42,058 nt of DNA from Planctomycetota bacterium (lineage in GTDB: Bacteria > Planctomycetota > UBA8108 > UBA1146 > JAJFFE01): the NCBI GenBank assembly GCA_021776775.1, contig JAJFFE010000074.1:1-42058 (forward strand), in the 5' to 3' direction. The notes below the pieces were generated by a model. That model was given only the letters and a program-made list of their open reading frames with translations. It searched no databases and had not been told where the DNA came from. The translations under genes and the position numbers were made by a program. Every line of letters begins with the position of its first letter. The first letter of the stretch is position 1. Positions 26,360 to 34,312 of this stretch are shown one piece after another.

Positions 26360-26522
26360 CAGCACCCGTGCACACACCTCCGAAGCCTCACCCCATCCTG
26401 CCCGTCCCCGTCGCGTCGGTCACACACTTGGCGGAGCGGATTTGGATCGATGCGACGGGGACGGGCAGGATGGGGTGAGGTGCCCCCCAATCCATGTTTG
26501 GACCCAGAGCAGAGCGAGCACC
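26360..26522 (-). repeat. Right inverted repeat of the HNH element, with a 30-nt-arm hairpin
   Basis: Inverted partner of the left repeat. Arms 26386-26415 and 26451-26480 are complementary at 29 of 30 positions, with a 35-base loop holding CACACACTTGG, the counterpart of the left loop. Unlike the left repeat it keeps GCATCGATCCA beside its outer arm, as in the two extra left-end units. The outer 40 bases end in CCCAGAGCAGAGCGAGCACCC. The 326 bases between the HNH stop and the next gene contain only this repeat, the small stem-loop and the last palindrome. Confidence 0.85.
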
Positions 26523-26547
26523 CGCGTCGCCCTTTACTCCAGTCCAA

Positions 26548-27273
26548 TCAGAACTGCAGCGGCGCGAGATCCAAGTCAGCCGGTACCCCGGGGAAGTTGT
26601 CGCGGATGAACTCCCCTTGTCGCTCTCGAGTTGTCTTCGAGAGTCGCTCCTGAACTCCGTGTTCGCACTCTTCGCAGACGATCATCGCGGGGAGCAGGAT
26701 CTCCTCCGTGCGGCAGAGCCCGACAATACTGTAGTTGCGCAAACTGTCGCGCGCATTCCCGCACGCCCCACACCCGTCTTCGTTCTCGGCCATGCCGTCG
26801 ACCAAACTACCGACGAACGTCTGCATGACGACCAGCGACTCCTCGGAGAACTCTTCACAGGTCGACCGACCGCACCGCTCACAAACCGCCATTTCGAAGA
26901 CGACCTCGTTGCCTCGGAAGGTCTTCTGAACTTGATAGAGCCGGCCGTCGGTGAGCGCGTCCTCGCAGACGACGCACTTCTTGAAGGGGCCGCGGTCGTA
27001 ATCGGAGTGCAGAGTCTCCGGTATAGGACTGGGCTCCCACCACACCGTGACGCCAGACTCCTCGGTCAGAAGCCGCTCGAACTCTTCTGCGCTGAGCGAT
27101 TCGCAGTCGCCTAACTGGATCTCGATGGACTCGATCAGCGACTCTGCGTCTTCGGGATCTACTGAGTCTCCAGCGTCGGTCGGGACAGGCTCGGTCGGCC
27201 CAGAATCCGCCGCGGACGCGTCTTCTGGGGGTGGGTTTTCGGACGAGTCACGGTCTTCGGGCGGATCGATCAA
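26548..27273 (-). CDS. Unrecognised protein with four CxxC zinc-ribbon-like motifs
   Basis: About 241 residues. I prefer the TTG at 27273, preceded by AGAGGA at 6 bases; a GTG at 27309 would add 12 residues without a site. The first 50 residues are acidic, Pro/Ser-rich and probably disordered. The rest has four metal-binding-type pairs (CVVC, CERC, CGAC, CEEC) spread over about 120 residues, suggesting one or two zinc clusters. There is no signal peptide, membrane helix or enzyme motif. I do not recognise the family. The HNH element ends 18 bases beyond its stop codon, leaving the gene intact. Confidence 0.7.
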   Translation of the reverse strand: MIDPPEDRDSSENPPPEDASAADSGPTEPVPTDAGDSVDPEDAESLIESIEIQLGDCESLSAEEFERLLTEESGVTVWWEPSPIPETLHSDYDRGPFKKCVVCEDALTDGRLYQVQKTFRGNEVVFEMAVCERCGRSTCEEFSEESLVVMQTFVGSLVDGMAENEDGCGACGNARDSLRNYSIVGLCRTEEILLPAMIVCEECEHGVQERLSKTTRERQGEFIRDNFPGVPADLDLAPLQF

Positions 27274-27382
27274 TGGAATTCCTCTGGAACCAGAACTTGC
27301 GGCGCCCACGCATCCATCGGGCTGTCACCTGAATTCTACGGGTGGCTGGGTAGGACGAGCAAGGTCGCGGCTCGTGATCTTT

Positions 27383-27411
27383 TTGACAGCGCACTGAGCG
27401 ACTGATTAACT
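27383..27411 (+). promoter_or_regulatory. Candidate promoter of the FG-GAP/ASPIC gene
   Basis: TTGACA (a perfect -35 consensus) at 27383-27388 and TTAACT at 27406-27411 are separated by 17 bases, in the region between two divergent genes. A transcript from here would have a leader of about 125 bases. The -10 match is only partial. Confidence 0.4.
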
Positions 27412-27544
27412 AGTCGCAGCCGACCCGCGATTAGTGGGCTGCCGCTCTCCCCAACGGATAGCGCAGATGCACGGGTTGGGCCCCAAAACCGACAACACTC
27501 ACCAACCGTGGTCGCCGTTGGCCGCACACTTGGAAGGTAGCTCG

Positions 27545-29392
27545 ATGATGCGACGCTCCCAATGCGCATGCTTCCTCATGGTCACCATTGCCTTCTGGGT
27601 GATCGGCAGCGAAGCCCGAGCTCAAGGAACGCTGTCCTTCACGGATCAAACGTTCGCAGCGGGCGTCACCAACACCTTCACTCCGGGCCTGTACGCACAC
27701 TTCGACTACACCGCCGGCGGCGCGGTCGGGGACTTCGACAACGACGGCTGGCAAGACGTGTACGTCGTCACCGGAGGCGTCGGCGGGATTCCTGACCGCC
27801 TCTTCATGAACAACGGCGACGGCACGTTCACAGACGACGCGGCGGCATGGGGGTTGACGGACGTACATTCCGGCAAGGGAGTCTCAGTCGCAGACTTCAA
27901 CAACGACGGCTGGCAAGACATCTACGTGACCAGCGCCGGGCCGGTGTTCGACGACGACACTGGACAACACCGGCTGTACAAGAACAACGGCGACGGAACG
28001 TTCACCAATATTGCGGCCGCGGCGGGGGTGAACTTCACCAGCACGTCGAGCGAAGACGGATTCGGCTCGGCGTGGGCGGACTACGATCTCGATGGAGATC
28101 TCGACATGTTCGTCGGTGGCTTCGAGAACAATAACGAAGGCAACGTCCTCTTTCGCAACAACGGAGACGAGACGTTCACCAACGTGACCGTGGACGCCGA
28201 GCTGTTCCCCAACCCGCTGACGCCAGATCACCGAGGCTTCGCTCCTCGCTTCATGGATGTCGATGGCGACCGTTACCCGGAACTGCTGCTCGTCTCCGAC
28301 TTCGGGACCAGTATCTACTGGAAGAACGACGGCGACGGAACCTTCACCAAGTGGACGACCGAGTCCGGCATGGGCGAAGAAGAAAACGGTATGGGCCAGT
28401 GCATCGGTGACTTCAACCGAGACGGACTCATGGACTGGTACGTCTGCTCGATCTACCGACCGTCGATCGGCTGGACCGGCAACAAGCTATACCTGACGCA
28501 ACCCGACGCGACGTACACCGAGATTTCGAACAGCGCCGGCGTCCACGATGGTGGGTACGGTTGGGCTTCGATAGGTCTCGACATGGACCACGACGGGTGG
28601 ACGGACATCGTCGAGACCAACGGTGGCAACGGCGCGCTGTTTTCGAATGAACAGTCTTACCTCTGGCTGAACAACGGCGACAACACGTTTGACGAAGTCG
28701 CCGTGGCAACCGGCTTCGACAACGACGAGCAAGGTCGTGGAATGGTCGCGCTCGACTACGACGCCGACGGCGACCAAGACATCATGATCTTCTCCAACAA
28801 TGGTCCGCTGCAATTCTTCCGCAACGACCTGAGCGGGACCGACATCCACTGGTTCCGATTGTTCCTCGACAACGGCGGGTCGACGACCATTCCTCCGCAG
28901 GGGATCGGATCCTTGGTCTACGTGACCGCCGGCGGCATCACTCAAGTCGACATGATCGACGGCGGCGATCACTTCTGCTCGCACAGTGAGCTTTCGGCGC
29001 ATTTCGGCCTCGGCGCCGAGACCATGATCGACGAACTGCGCGTCGAGTGGACCGACGGTAGCGTGACCATTATCAACGACGTGGCGGCCGATCAGACCAT
29101 GACCGTCACCGCCGGGACGTCACCCGACCCCGAGTGGATTCGCGGCGACGTCAACGCGGATGGCGCGATCAACGTGGCCGACGCCATCGCCCTGCTCTCG
29201 GGACTGTTCGGAACGCCGTCCGCCATCCTGTGCGGCGCCGCGGCCGACGTGAACAACGACGGTGGCCAAGACATCGGCGACCCGGTCTACCTGCTCACCT
29301 ACAACTTCTCCATGGGCACCGAGCCACCGGCACCGTTTCCGAGTTGCGGGATCGCGCCGACCACCTTCAGCTGCGACACGCCCTGCCCGTAG
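27545..29392 (+). CDS. Secreted CRTAC-type protein: FG-GAP/VCBS repeats, ASPIC/UnbV domain, dockerin-like tail
   Basis: 615 residues from an ATG with GGAAGG 7 bases upstream. A signal peptide ends near residue 27 (GSEARAQ). From about 35 to 450 come repeated calcium-binding blades (GAVGDFDNDGWQDVYVVTG, NNGDGTFT), as in VCBS/FG-GAP propellers. About 455-535 is an ASPIC/UnbV domain (GSLVYVTAGGITQVDMIDGG, SELSAHFGLGAETMIDELRV, WTDGSV). The end has two dockerin-like motifs (GDVNADGAINVADAIALLSG; DVNNDGGQDIGDPVYLL) and finishes CDTPCP. It is probably an extracellular calcium-dependent adhesion or matrix protein. The upstream neighbour is divergent. Confidence 0.88.
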   Translation: MMRRSQCACFLMVTIAFWVIGSEARAQGTLSFTDQTFAAGVTNTFTPGLYAHFDYTAGGAVGDFDNDGWQDVYVVTGGVGGIPDRLFMNNGDGTFTDDAAAWGLTDVHSGKGVSVADFNNDGWQDIYVTSAGPVFDDDTGQHRLYKNNGDGTFTNIAAAAGVNFTSTSSEDGFGSAWADYDLDGDLDMFVGGFENNNEGNVLFRNNGDETFTNVTVDAELFPNPLTPDHRGFAPRFMDVDGDRYPELLLVSDFGTSIYWKNDGDGTFTKWTTESGMGEEENGMGQCIGDFNRDGLMDWYVCSIYRPSIGWTGNKLYLTQPDATYTEISNSAGVHDGGYGWASIGLDMDHDGWTDIVETNGGNGALFSNEQSYLWLNNGDNTFDEVAVATGFDNDEQGRGMVALDYDADGDQDIMIFSNNGPLQFFRNDLSGTDIHWFRLFLDNGGSTTIPPQGIGSLVYVTAGGITQVDMIDGGDHFCSHSELSAHFGLGAETMIDELRVEWTDGSVTIINDVAADQTMTVTAGTSPDPEWIRGDVNADGAINVADAIALLSGLFGTPSAILCGAAADVNNDGGQDIGDPVYLLTYNFSMGTEPPAPFPSCGIAPTTFSCDTPCP

Positions 29393-29440
29393 AGGCTGAC
29401 GGACGTGAAACTGCTATCGCTGATGTACTGTCGCCGTGCG

Positions 29441-29470
29441 TCCGGTCTGCCGATAACGAGGTAGACCGGA
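29441..29470 (+). promoter_or_regulatory. Hairpin overlapping the glycosyltransferase ribosome site
   Basis: TCCGGTCT and AGACCGGA form a perfect 8-bp stem with a 14-base loop. The 3' arm includes the first three bases of the GGAGG ribosome site (29468-29472) of the next gene. It could end the upstream transcript or mask the site; the sequence alone cannot decide. Confidence 0.4.
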
Positions 29471-29484
29471 GGCTCACGACCCCT

Positions 29485-30960
29485 ATGCCGCCCCTCTCAG
29501 TAACCCCCCTCTCAGCCACCGTGCCCATTTCGGCCCGGCCGCCTCTCGCCCTGCCCGCCACGCCACTCTCGGATGTGACGCAACGGTTGTGGGCGCTCGA
29601 GGAGACGTTGGACCTGTTCAGTCGCCAGATCGACGGCGTCGGATACTGGGAACGCGTGCGGTTCGCGGTAGGTCAGCGGCTCCTCGCCGCATTGGTCTAC
29701 GGGGAGGCGGCGCAAGAGCGCGCCAACCGAGGCTGGGCGGATCGCTTCAGACGCGCGCCGCAGATAGCGCGTAGCGTCGCGTTGCGGCACCCGTTCGCGC
29801 ATGCGCCCGTCGACACGCTCTTCGTCGGGCACCCGCGCCGTAAGCTGGGAGCGGACGGACGCTGGTGGGACCTCTACTGCGACCCCGTCGCCGCCGAGTT
29901 GGCGGGCGACTCACTCGTGGTCGAGCGTCCGTACGGAAATCGCCACGCGGAACCCGCCGCCTCCCCCGCCCTCGCTCACCTCGACGCCGTTGCCATCGCG
30001 TCGCGACTCCGCGGTTGGTGGAAACCGCTTCGCATGCAACCCTCGCACGAACGCCAACTCGAACGCATCGAAACCTCGCTCTTCGCAGAGTTCGGAGTAC
30101 CGACCGGATTCACCCGGTTGGTCGAACGGTCGCTCGCACAGCGTGAACAAGAGCTTCCGATCTTTCAGCATCTGCTGACTCGCCTCGAACCGAGTTGTGT
30201 CGTCACCACCGTCAGCTACGAGAACCGAGAAGTGACCGAAGCCGCGCACGACCTCGGCATTCCGGTGGCCGAGGTGCAACACGGAACTGTCTCACGCTAC
30301 CACCTGGCGTACTCACTTCCGCGTTGCAAGCTGGCAACCTATCCCGATCGCTTGTTGACGTTCGGCACCGCGTTCAACGCGACGCCGTACCCGCTGGCGG
30401 GTGACCATGTCATAGCTGTCGGATCGGCGTATCACGACGAAGAGCGCGGACGTCACGATGCCGGCGACGAGCCTCAGAACGTCGTGTTCTTGTCGCAACG
30501 ACCCAGTGGTAAGGTATTGACGCGTTGGGCGGTGGAGCTCGCCGAACAGCTGCGGGACGATCGCTCCGTCGTGGTCAAGCTACACCCGGCCGAGCGACGC
30601 GACTGGCGGGAACGGTACCCGTGGCTCGAAACGTCGAAGGTTCGCGTGGTCGACGGGGAATCGCCGAGCTTGTATTCGTTGTTCTCGGAGTCGTGCGCGC
30701 AGGTGGGAGTCAACTCGACGGCGCTCTACGAAGGAATGACTTACCCACTGAGAACGTTCCTCGCGGCACTACCGGGAGTCGAACACATGGAGCCGGCCAC
30801 CCGACTCGACCTCGACCTGGTCGTCGTCACGGATAGTACGCAGCTCAGAGATCAGCTCGGGAACGCCACCGCTCCGTCCACGGCCACACGAGACGCGCTC
30901 TTTCGATCGGACGCGGTGACTCACACGTGCGCCGCGATCGAGAAGACTCGATCGCGGTAA
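29485..30960 (+). CDS. GT-B-like glycosyltransferase, capsule/surface polysaccharide type
   Basis: 491 residues. The ATG has GGAGG 12 bases upstream, somewhat far. There is no signal peptide. The N-terminal half is Arg-rich and helical. The C-terminal half looks like a Rossmann-type GT-B domain: CVVTTVSYENREVTEAAHDL, VAEVQHGTVSRYH, DRLLTFG, then VVFLSQRPSGK, VVVKLHPAE and CAQVGVNSTALYEGM. These motifs (QHG, KLHP, NST-x-xEG) are shared by capsule-export, CDP-glycerol-type and sialyl-type transferases. The sugar cannot be told. The DegT-family enzyme two genes on suggests a surface-glycan context. Confidence 0.65.
   Translation: MPPLSVTPLSATVPISARPPLALPATPLSDVTQRLWALEETLDLFSRQIDGVGYWERVRFAVGQRLLAALVYGEAAQERANRGWADRFRRAPQIARSVALRHPFAHAPVDTLFVGHPRRKLGADGRWWDLYCDPVAAELAGDSLVVERPYGNRHAEPAASPALAHLDAVAIASRLRGWWKPLRMQPSHERQLERIETSLFAEFGVPTGFTRLVERSLAQREQELPIFQHLLTRLEPSCVVTTVSYENREVTEAAHDLGIPVAEVQHGTVSRYHLAYSLPRCKLATYPDRLLTFGTAFNATPYPLAGDHVIAVGSAYHDEERGRHDAGDEPQNVVFLSQRPSGKVLTRWAVELAEQLRDDRSVVVKLHPAERRDWRERYPWLETSKVRVVDGESPSLYSLFSESCAQVGVNSTALYEGMTYPLRTFLAALPGVEHMEPATRLDLDLVVVTDSTQLRDQLGNATAPSTATRDALFRSDAVTHTCAAIEKTRSR
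30932..30957 (+). terminator. 11-bp perfect stem-loop at the end of the glycosyltransferase gene
   Basis: CCGCGATCGAG and CTCGATCGCGG pair perfectly around an AAGA loop, ending at the base before the stop codon's TAA. No T run follows on this strand. The next gene converges, with its stop 24 bases away. Confidence 0.5.
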
Positions 30961-30983
30961 CGTTCTAGAAAAAACTCAGCGGC

Positions 30984-31358
30984 TCAAAGCCCGCCGGGGT
31001 GCATCTTCGCAGCCCAAGCGGCGGCACTAGCGAGCGCAAGCGAGATCCACCACAACGGCAGCGCTAGCCGCGGCGCGCGCTTGATGAGTACGACGATTCC
31101 GCCCATCACGAGCCAGACGACAAACTTGATCCAGACGAATGTGGGCCAGGGCCAGTCGACCTTCATTTTCGCGAGCAGGCCGAAGCCGGCGACGAGCACC
31201 ACGACTAGCCCGATGCCGTGCAGCGCGGTCAGCAGGCGCGGCCACATCGGCTTCTCCTCTTTGTTTCCCACGCTGGCAAACACGCAGAGTCCCGACAGCG
31301 ACATGATGGTGAGAAAAACTCCGATAAGATGCACGACGCGGTAGAACTCTAAGGTCAT
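30984..31358 (-). CDS. Small integral membrane protein, four predicted helices
   Basis: 124 residues from an ATG with AGGAG 7 bases upstream. Hydrophobic stretches at about 7-29, 42-62, 70-92 and 98-116 suggest four membrane helices with short loops. H9 (RVVHLIGV) near the start of helix 1 and H46 (ALHGIGL) in helix 2 could bind a cofactor, as in some small heme-type membrane proteins, but this is weak. I do not recognise the family. It is divergent from the aminotransferase gene with 48 bases between the starts, so they may share a control region. Confidence 0.75.
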   Translation of the reverse strand: MTLEFYRVVHLIGVFLTIMSLSGLCVFASVGNKEEKPMWPRLLTALHGIGLVVVLVAGFGLLAKMKVDWPWPTFVWIKFVVWLVMGGIVVLIKRAPRLALPLWWISLALASAAAWAAKMHPGGL

Positions 31359-31406
31359 GATGAACTCCTGTGCTCGGTAACGGGGCGCGTGAGGAGACCA
31401 AAACCG

Positions 31407-32636
31407 ATGTTGGCGCGCAAGCGTTTCGAGATCGACCTCCCGGACTTGCTTCGCGGAATGGTCGGCTGTTGTCACCCACTCGATCGAATCGCGGTCCGGT
31501 CCGAGGTCGAAGAGCAATGGTCGGACGACGACCATGGCTTCGCGTGCCTATCCGTACGCACGGCTCTCGACCTCTATCTGAGCAGCCGCGCGTTTCCGCC
31601 CGGATCCGAGATTCTCATGAGCGGGGCGAACATCCCCGATATGGCGCGAGTTGTCGTGGCCCACGACTTGATTCCGGTGCCGGTCGATTTCGACCTACTC
31701 ACGCTGACCCCCACAATCGACGCCATCGAGTCGTGCCGCACCGATCAAAGCCGGGCCCTGATCTTCGCGCATCTCTTCGGTGGAATCGTTCCTCTGGATT
31801 CAATCGGGCAGTACTGTTCGTCACACGGGTTGGATCTCGTCGAAGACTGCGCGCAGGCGTATCTCGGCCCCGAGTTCACCGGGCACTCGAACGCTCAGCT
31901 CTCTCTGTTCAGCTTCGGACCGATCAAGAGTGCCACGGCCCTGGCCGGCGCGATCGCCTCGGTCCGCGACGCCGAACTACGCGCGCACATGCGCACCGTA
32001 GAATCGCAGTGGCCGGTCGCGAACAACACGGAGTATTTTGCTCGGTTGATGAAGTACACCGGGTTGTCGCTGCTGACGCGGGATCTGCCCTATTCGTTGC
32101 TGTCCGCCGGAGCGCGAGTTCTAAATGGAGATCTCGACCAGTGGGTCGGCCAAGCGGCGCGGTCGTTTCCGCCCGATCAACTGATGAACCACCTGCGACG
32201 TCAACCGGGCGGCGCCCTGCTCTCGCTCCTCCTCGCTCGCCAACGAGATGCCACCGCCCAGTATTACCGCGATCGCGCGGCCCTCGGCCGCACGCTGGCG
32301 ACGGCGATCGGCCACGCCGCCGAGGTTCCCGGCCACGGACTTCAGCGGCACTCGTTCTGGGTCTTCCCCATTCTCTGCCCGCGGCCGGTAGAGCTGATTC
32401 GCTCGCTGCGCGCGGCCGGTTTCGACGCCACCCAACGCGCCACCCTTGCCCCACTCAGCGCTGACCTGCCGCAGCTCGAGGCGGCGTTCCAGCGGCTGAT
32501 CTACCTGCCGTTCGACCGTAAGTTCCCTGCGCAGGCGATCGAACGAATGGGCCGCATCATCCGAGAACACGCGGCTTCCCACGCCCCGAGCGCGCCGGGA
32601 AAGACCGTCAAGACCGCCCCCGCGCCGAACCGATGA
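31407..32636 (+). CDS. DegT/DnrJ/EryC1/StrS-family aminotransferase-like protein
   Basis: 409 residues from the ATG with GAGGAG 10 bases upstream; a GTG six codons earlier is possible. Features of the PLP-dependent sugar aminotransferase family: GSEILMSGANIPDMARVVVA, ALIFAHLFGG, LDLVEDCAQAYLG (VEDxAQA contacts PLP) and LFSFGPIKSATALAGA, where K183 in FGPIKSATALAG fits the Schiff-base lysine. The usual GEGG after the lysine is replaced by ALAGA, so substrate handling may differ. It probably makes an amino sugar for a surface glycan, fitting the nearby glycosyltransferase. Not assigned to one reaction. Confidence 0.78.
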   Translation: MLARKRFEIDLPDLLRGMVGCCHPLDRIAVRSEVEEQWSDDDHGFACLSVRTALDLYLSSRAFPPGSEILMSGANIPDMARVVVAHDLIPVPVDFDLLTLTPTIDAIESCRTDQSRALIFAHLFGGIVPLDSIGQYCSSHGLDLVEDCAQAYLGPEFTGHSNAQLSLFSFGPIKSATALAGAIASVRDAELRAHMRTVESQWPVANNTEYFARLMKYTGLSLLTRDLPYSLLSAGARVLNGDLDQWVGQAARSFPPDQLMNHLRRQPGGALLSLLLARQRDATAQYYRDRAALGRTLATAIGHAAEVPGHGLQRHSFWVFPILCPRPVELIRSLRAAGFDATQRATLAPLSADLPQLEAAFQRLIYLPFDRKFPAQAIERMGRIIREHAASHAPSAPGKTVKTAPAPNR

Positions 32637-32682
32637 TGGAGAGAAGCCACGTAGCTAGAACCCGCCACGCGAATCGACGTCC

Positions 32683-34308
32683 ATGACTCGTCTCTCGATC
32701 CTCGCCCTACTGCCGCTCTTACTCCTCTCGTGCACAGGTTCCAACGACTCGATCTTCTTCTCATGGACTGCGGCGGAGAAGGTCGACTCCCAGGACTCCG
32801 GCAGTGTGACGAACGTGGTTGCTGTGACCGACACGTTTGGTCAGATCACGGTCACTTGGACGCAGAGCGACGGCGCCCGCCAGAACCTCTGGTCCAATCG
32901 GTTCAGTCCCACCCGAGGCTGGGGTAACGCGGAAGAGATCGAGTCCGCCGACGGAGGGGACGCTCAGGCGGCCGATCTCCACGTCGATCGCGATCTTCAT
33001 GTGACCGCGATCTGGCGACAACACGACGGAACACGATTCGACCTGTGGACGAATCGCTACACGCATCCGGTTGGTTGGGGAACACCACAGAAGATCGACA
33101 CGGAAGATCTCGGCGACGTTCAAGCGCACAGCTCGGTCATGGACACCAACGGCAACATCACCGTGGTCTGGCGGCAAGCTGACGCCACCCGAGACAATCA
33201 GTGGGCCAACCACTACGACGCCGACTCCGGGTGGGAGTTCGCCGCTAAGATCGAAACTGAAGATCTCGGCGATGCTCGCAACGCCGTGCTGTCGATGGAC
33301 TCGACCGGGAACACGGTCGCCGTGTGGGCGCAGTCCGACGGAACGCGCGACAACCAGTGGTCCAACCGCCACTCCACTTCGACCGGTTGGGGTGTGGCCG
33401 TCGAGATCGAAACCGAGGATTTGGGCACAGTCGGGACCGCCCGACTCGTGCAGGAGTCGACGCATCTCGTCGCGGTCTGGCCGCAGTCGGATGGGACCCG
33501 CGCCAACCTGTGGGCGAATAGACTCGTGGTCGGGATCGGCTGGGGTATCGCGGTCGAGATCGAAACCGAAGATCTTGGCGACGCGTTCCCGCCTGAAGTC
33601 GTCATCGACTCGAACAATGTCATCACCGTCATCTGGAAGCAGTCGGACGGAACGCGGACAAATCTCTGGGGCAATCGCCACACCGTCGGCGGTGGATGGG
33701 GCACCGCCGACGCGATCGAATCGGCGACCGGTAACATCAACGAGTACCGGCTCTACGTCGACAGTTCGGATCGAGAGCTCGCCATCTGGACTCAATCCGA
33801 CGGCACGCGCGACGATCTCTGGTCGAGCGGTCACCAAGACGATTCCGACTGGAGCACGCCGGACAACATCGATAGCGAGGAACTTGGCGACACGCTGCTG
33901 GTCGCCGACGCCGCGTATGACGGCGCCAACCACTTGACGGTGGTGTGGCAGCAAGAAGACGGAACCACTCGTAATCAGTGGTCGAACCGCCACCACCCGA
34001 TCAACGGCTGGGGAACCGCGACCAAGATCGAGACCGAAGATCTCGGGGACACCCGGCGGGCCCAATTGGTCATCGACTCGTTCGGCCACATCACCGTGGT
34101 GTGGCGCCAGCAAGACACCACTCGCTTCAACCAGTGGACGAACCGTTACGTGCAGGGAGTCGGCTGGGGCACGGCTGAGACCATCGAGACACTCGACGGC
34201 GACGTGCAGGCGCGCACCATGTTGATCGATGCGCGCGGCCGGGTGACCGTGCTGTGGCCGCAGTCGGACGGCACCATCGACGACCTCTGGGCCGCGCGCT
34301 ACAAGTAA
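32683..34308 (+). CDS. Lipoprotein made of ten tandem ~52-residue repeats
   Basis: 541 residues. The lipobox LLLLSC puts the lipidated Cys at residue 17. The rest is ten units, each with a core such as ITVVWRQSDGTRDNLWSNRY followed by GWGTAxxIETEDLGD. The W-x-Q-x-D-G-T-R and L/Q-W-x-N-R positions are almost invariant. Such units probably form beta-propeller blades or two five-blade rings. The last unit ends at the C-terminus. No catalytic residues stand out. It is likely an outer-surface binding protein, and the repeats appear to have arisen by recent duplication. The next gene converges only 4 bases away. Confidence 0.8.
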   Translation: MTRLSILALLPLLLLSCTGSNDSIFFSWTAAEKVDSQDSGSVTNVVAVTDTFGQITVTWTQSDGARQNLWSNRFSPTRGWGNAEEIESADGGDAQAADLHVDRDLHVTAIWRQHDGTRFDLWTNRYTHPVGWGTPQKIDTEDLGDVQAHSSVMDTNGNITVVWRQADATRDNQWANHYDADSGWEFAAKIETEDLGDARNAVLSMDSTGNTVAVWAQSDGTRDNQWSNRHSTSTGWGVAVEIETEDLGTVGTARLVQESTHLVAVWPQSDGTRANLWANRLVVGIGWGIAVEIETEDLGDAFPPEVVIDSNNVITVIWKQSDGTRTNLWGNRHTVGGGWGTADAIESATGNINEYRLYVDSSDRELAIWTQSDGTRDDLWSSGHQDDSDWSTPDNIDSEELGDTLLVADAAYDGANHLTVVWQQEDGTTRNQWSNRHHPINGWGTATKIETEDLGDTRRAQLVIDSFGHITVVWRQQDTTRFNQWTNRYVQGVGWGTAETIETLDGDVQARTMLIDARGRVTVLWPQSDGTIDDLWAARYK

Positions 34309-34312
34309 CGTC

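Larger units (their letters stand above)
24435..26530. mobile_element. Putative HNH-endonuclease element bounded by long inverted repeats
   Basis: About 2.1 kb. Both outer ends read, inward, GCGACG, then GCTCTGGGTCCAAACATGG, and continue as inverted repeats of about 150-160 bp, each holding a strong hairpin. One gene, an HNH nuclease, lies between them, with AT-richer DNA before and in its first third. The unit sits exactly between the 3' ends of two convergent genes: about 30 bases after otsB-GH15 and 18 bases from the stop of the multi-CxxC gene. There is no transposase or integrase, and no target duplication is visible. The exact borders are uncertain by about 10 bases. It may be a nuclease-driven selfish element or a non-autonomous insertion. 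Confidence 0.6.

Noticed and set aside
24420..26545. Target-site duplication around the HNH element
   Set aside because: The bases outside the inverted ends (ending GGCTA on the left, starting CCTTT on the right) show no clear direct repeat, though the borders are uncertain by some bases.
32761..34113. 450-codon open frame antisense to the ten-repeat lipoprotein
   Set aside because: Its apparent repeats are the reverse reading of the real repeats; no ribosome site or recognisable family.
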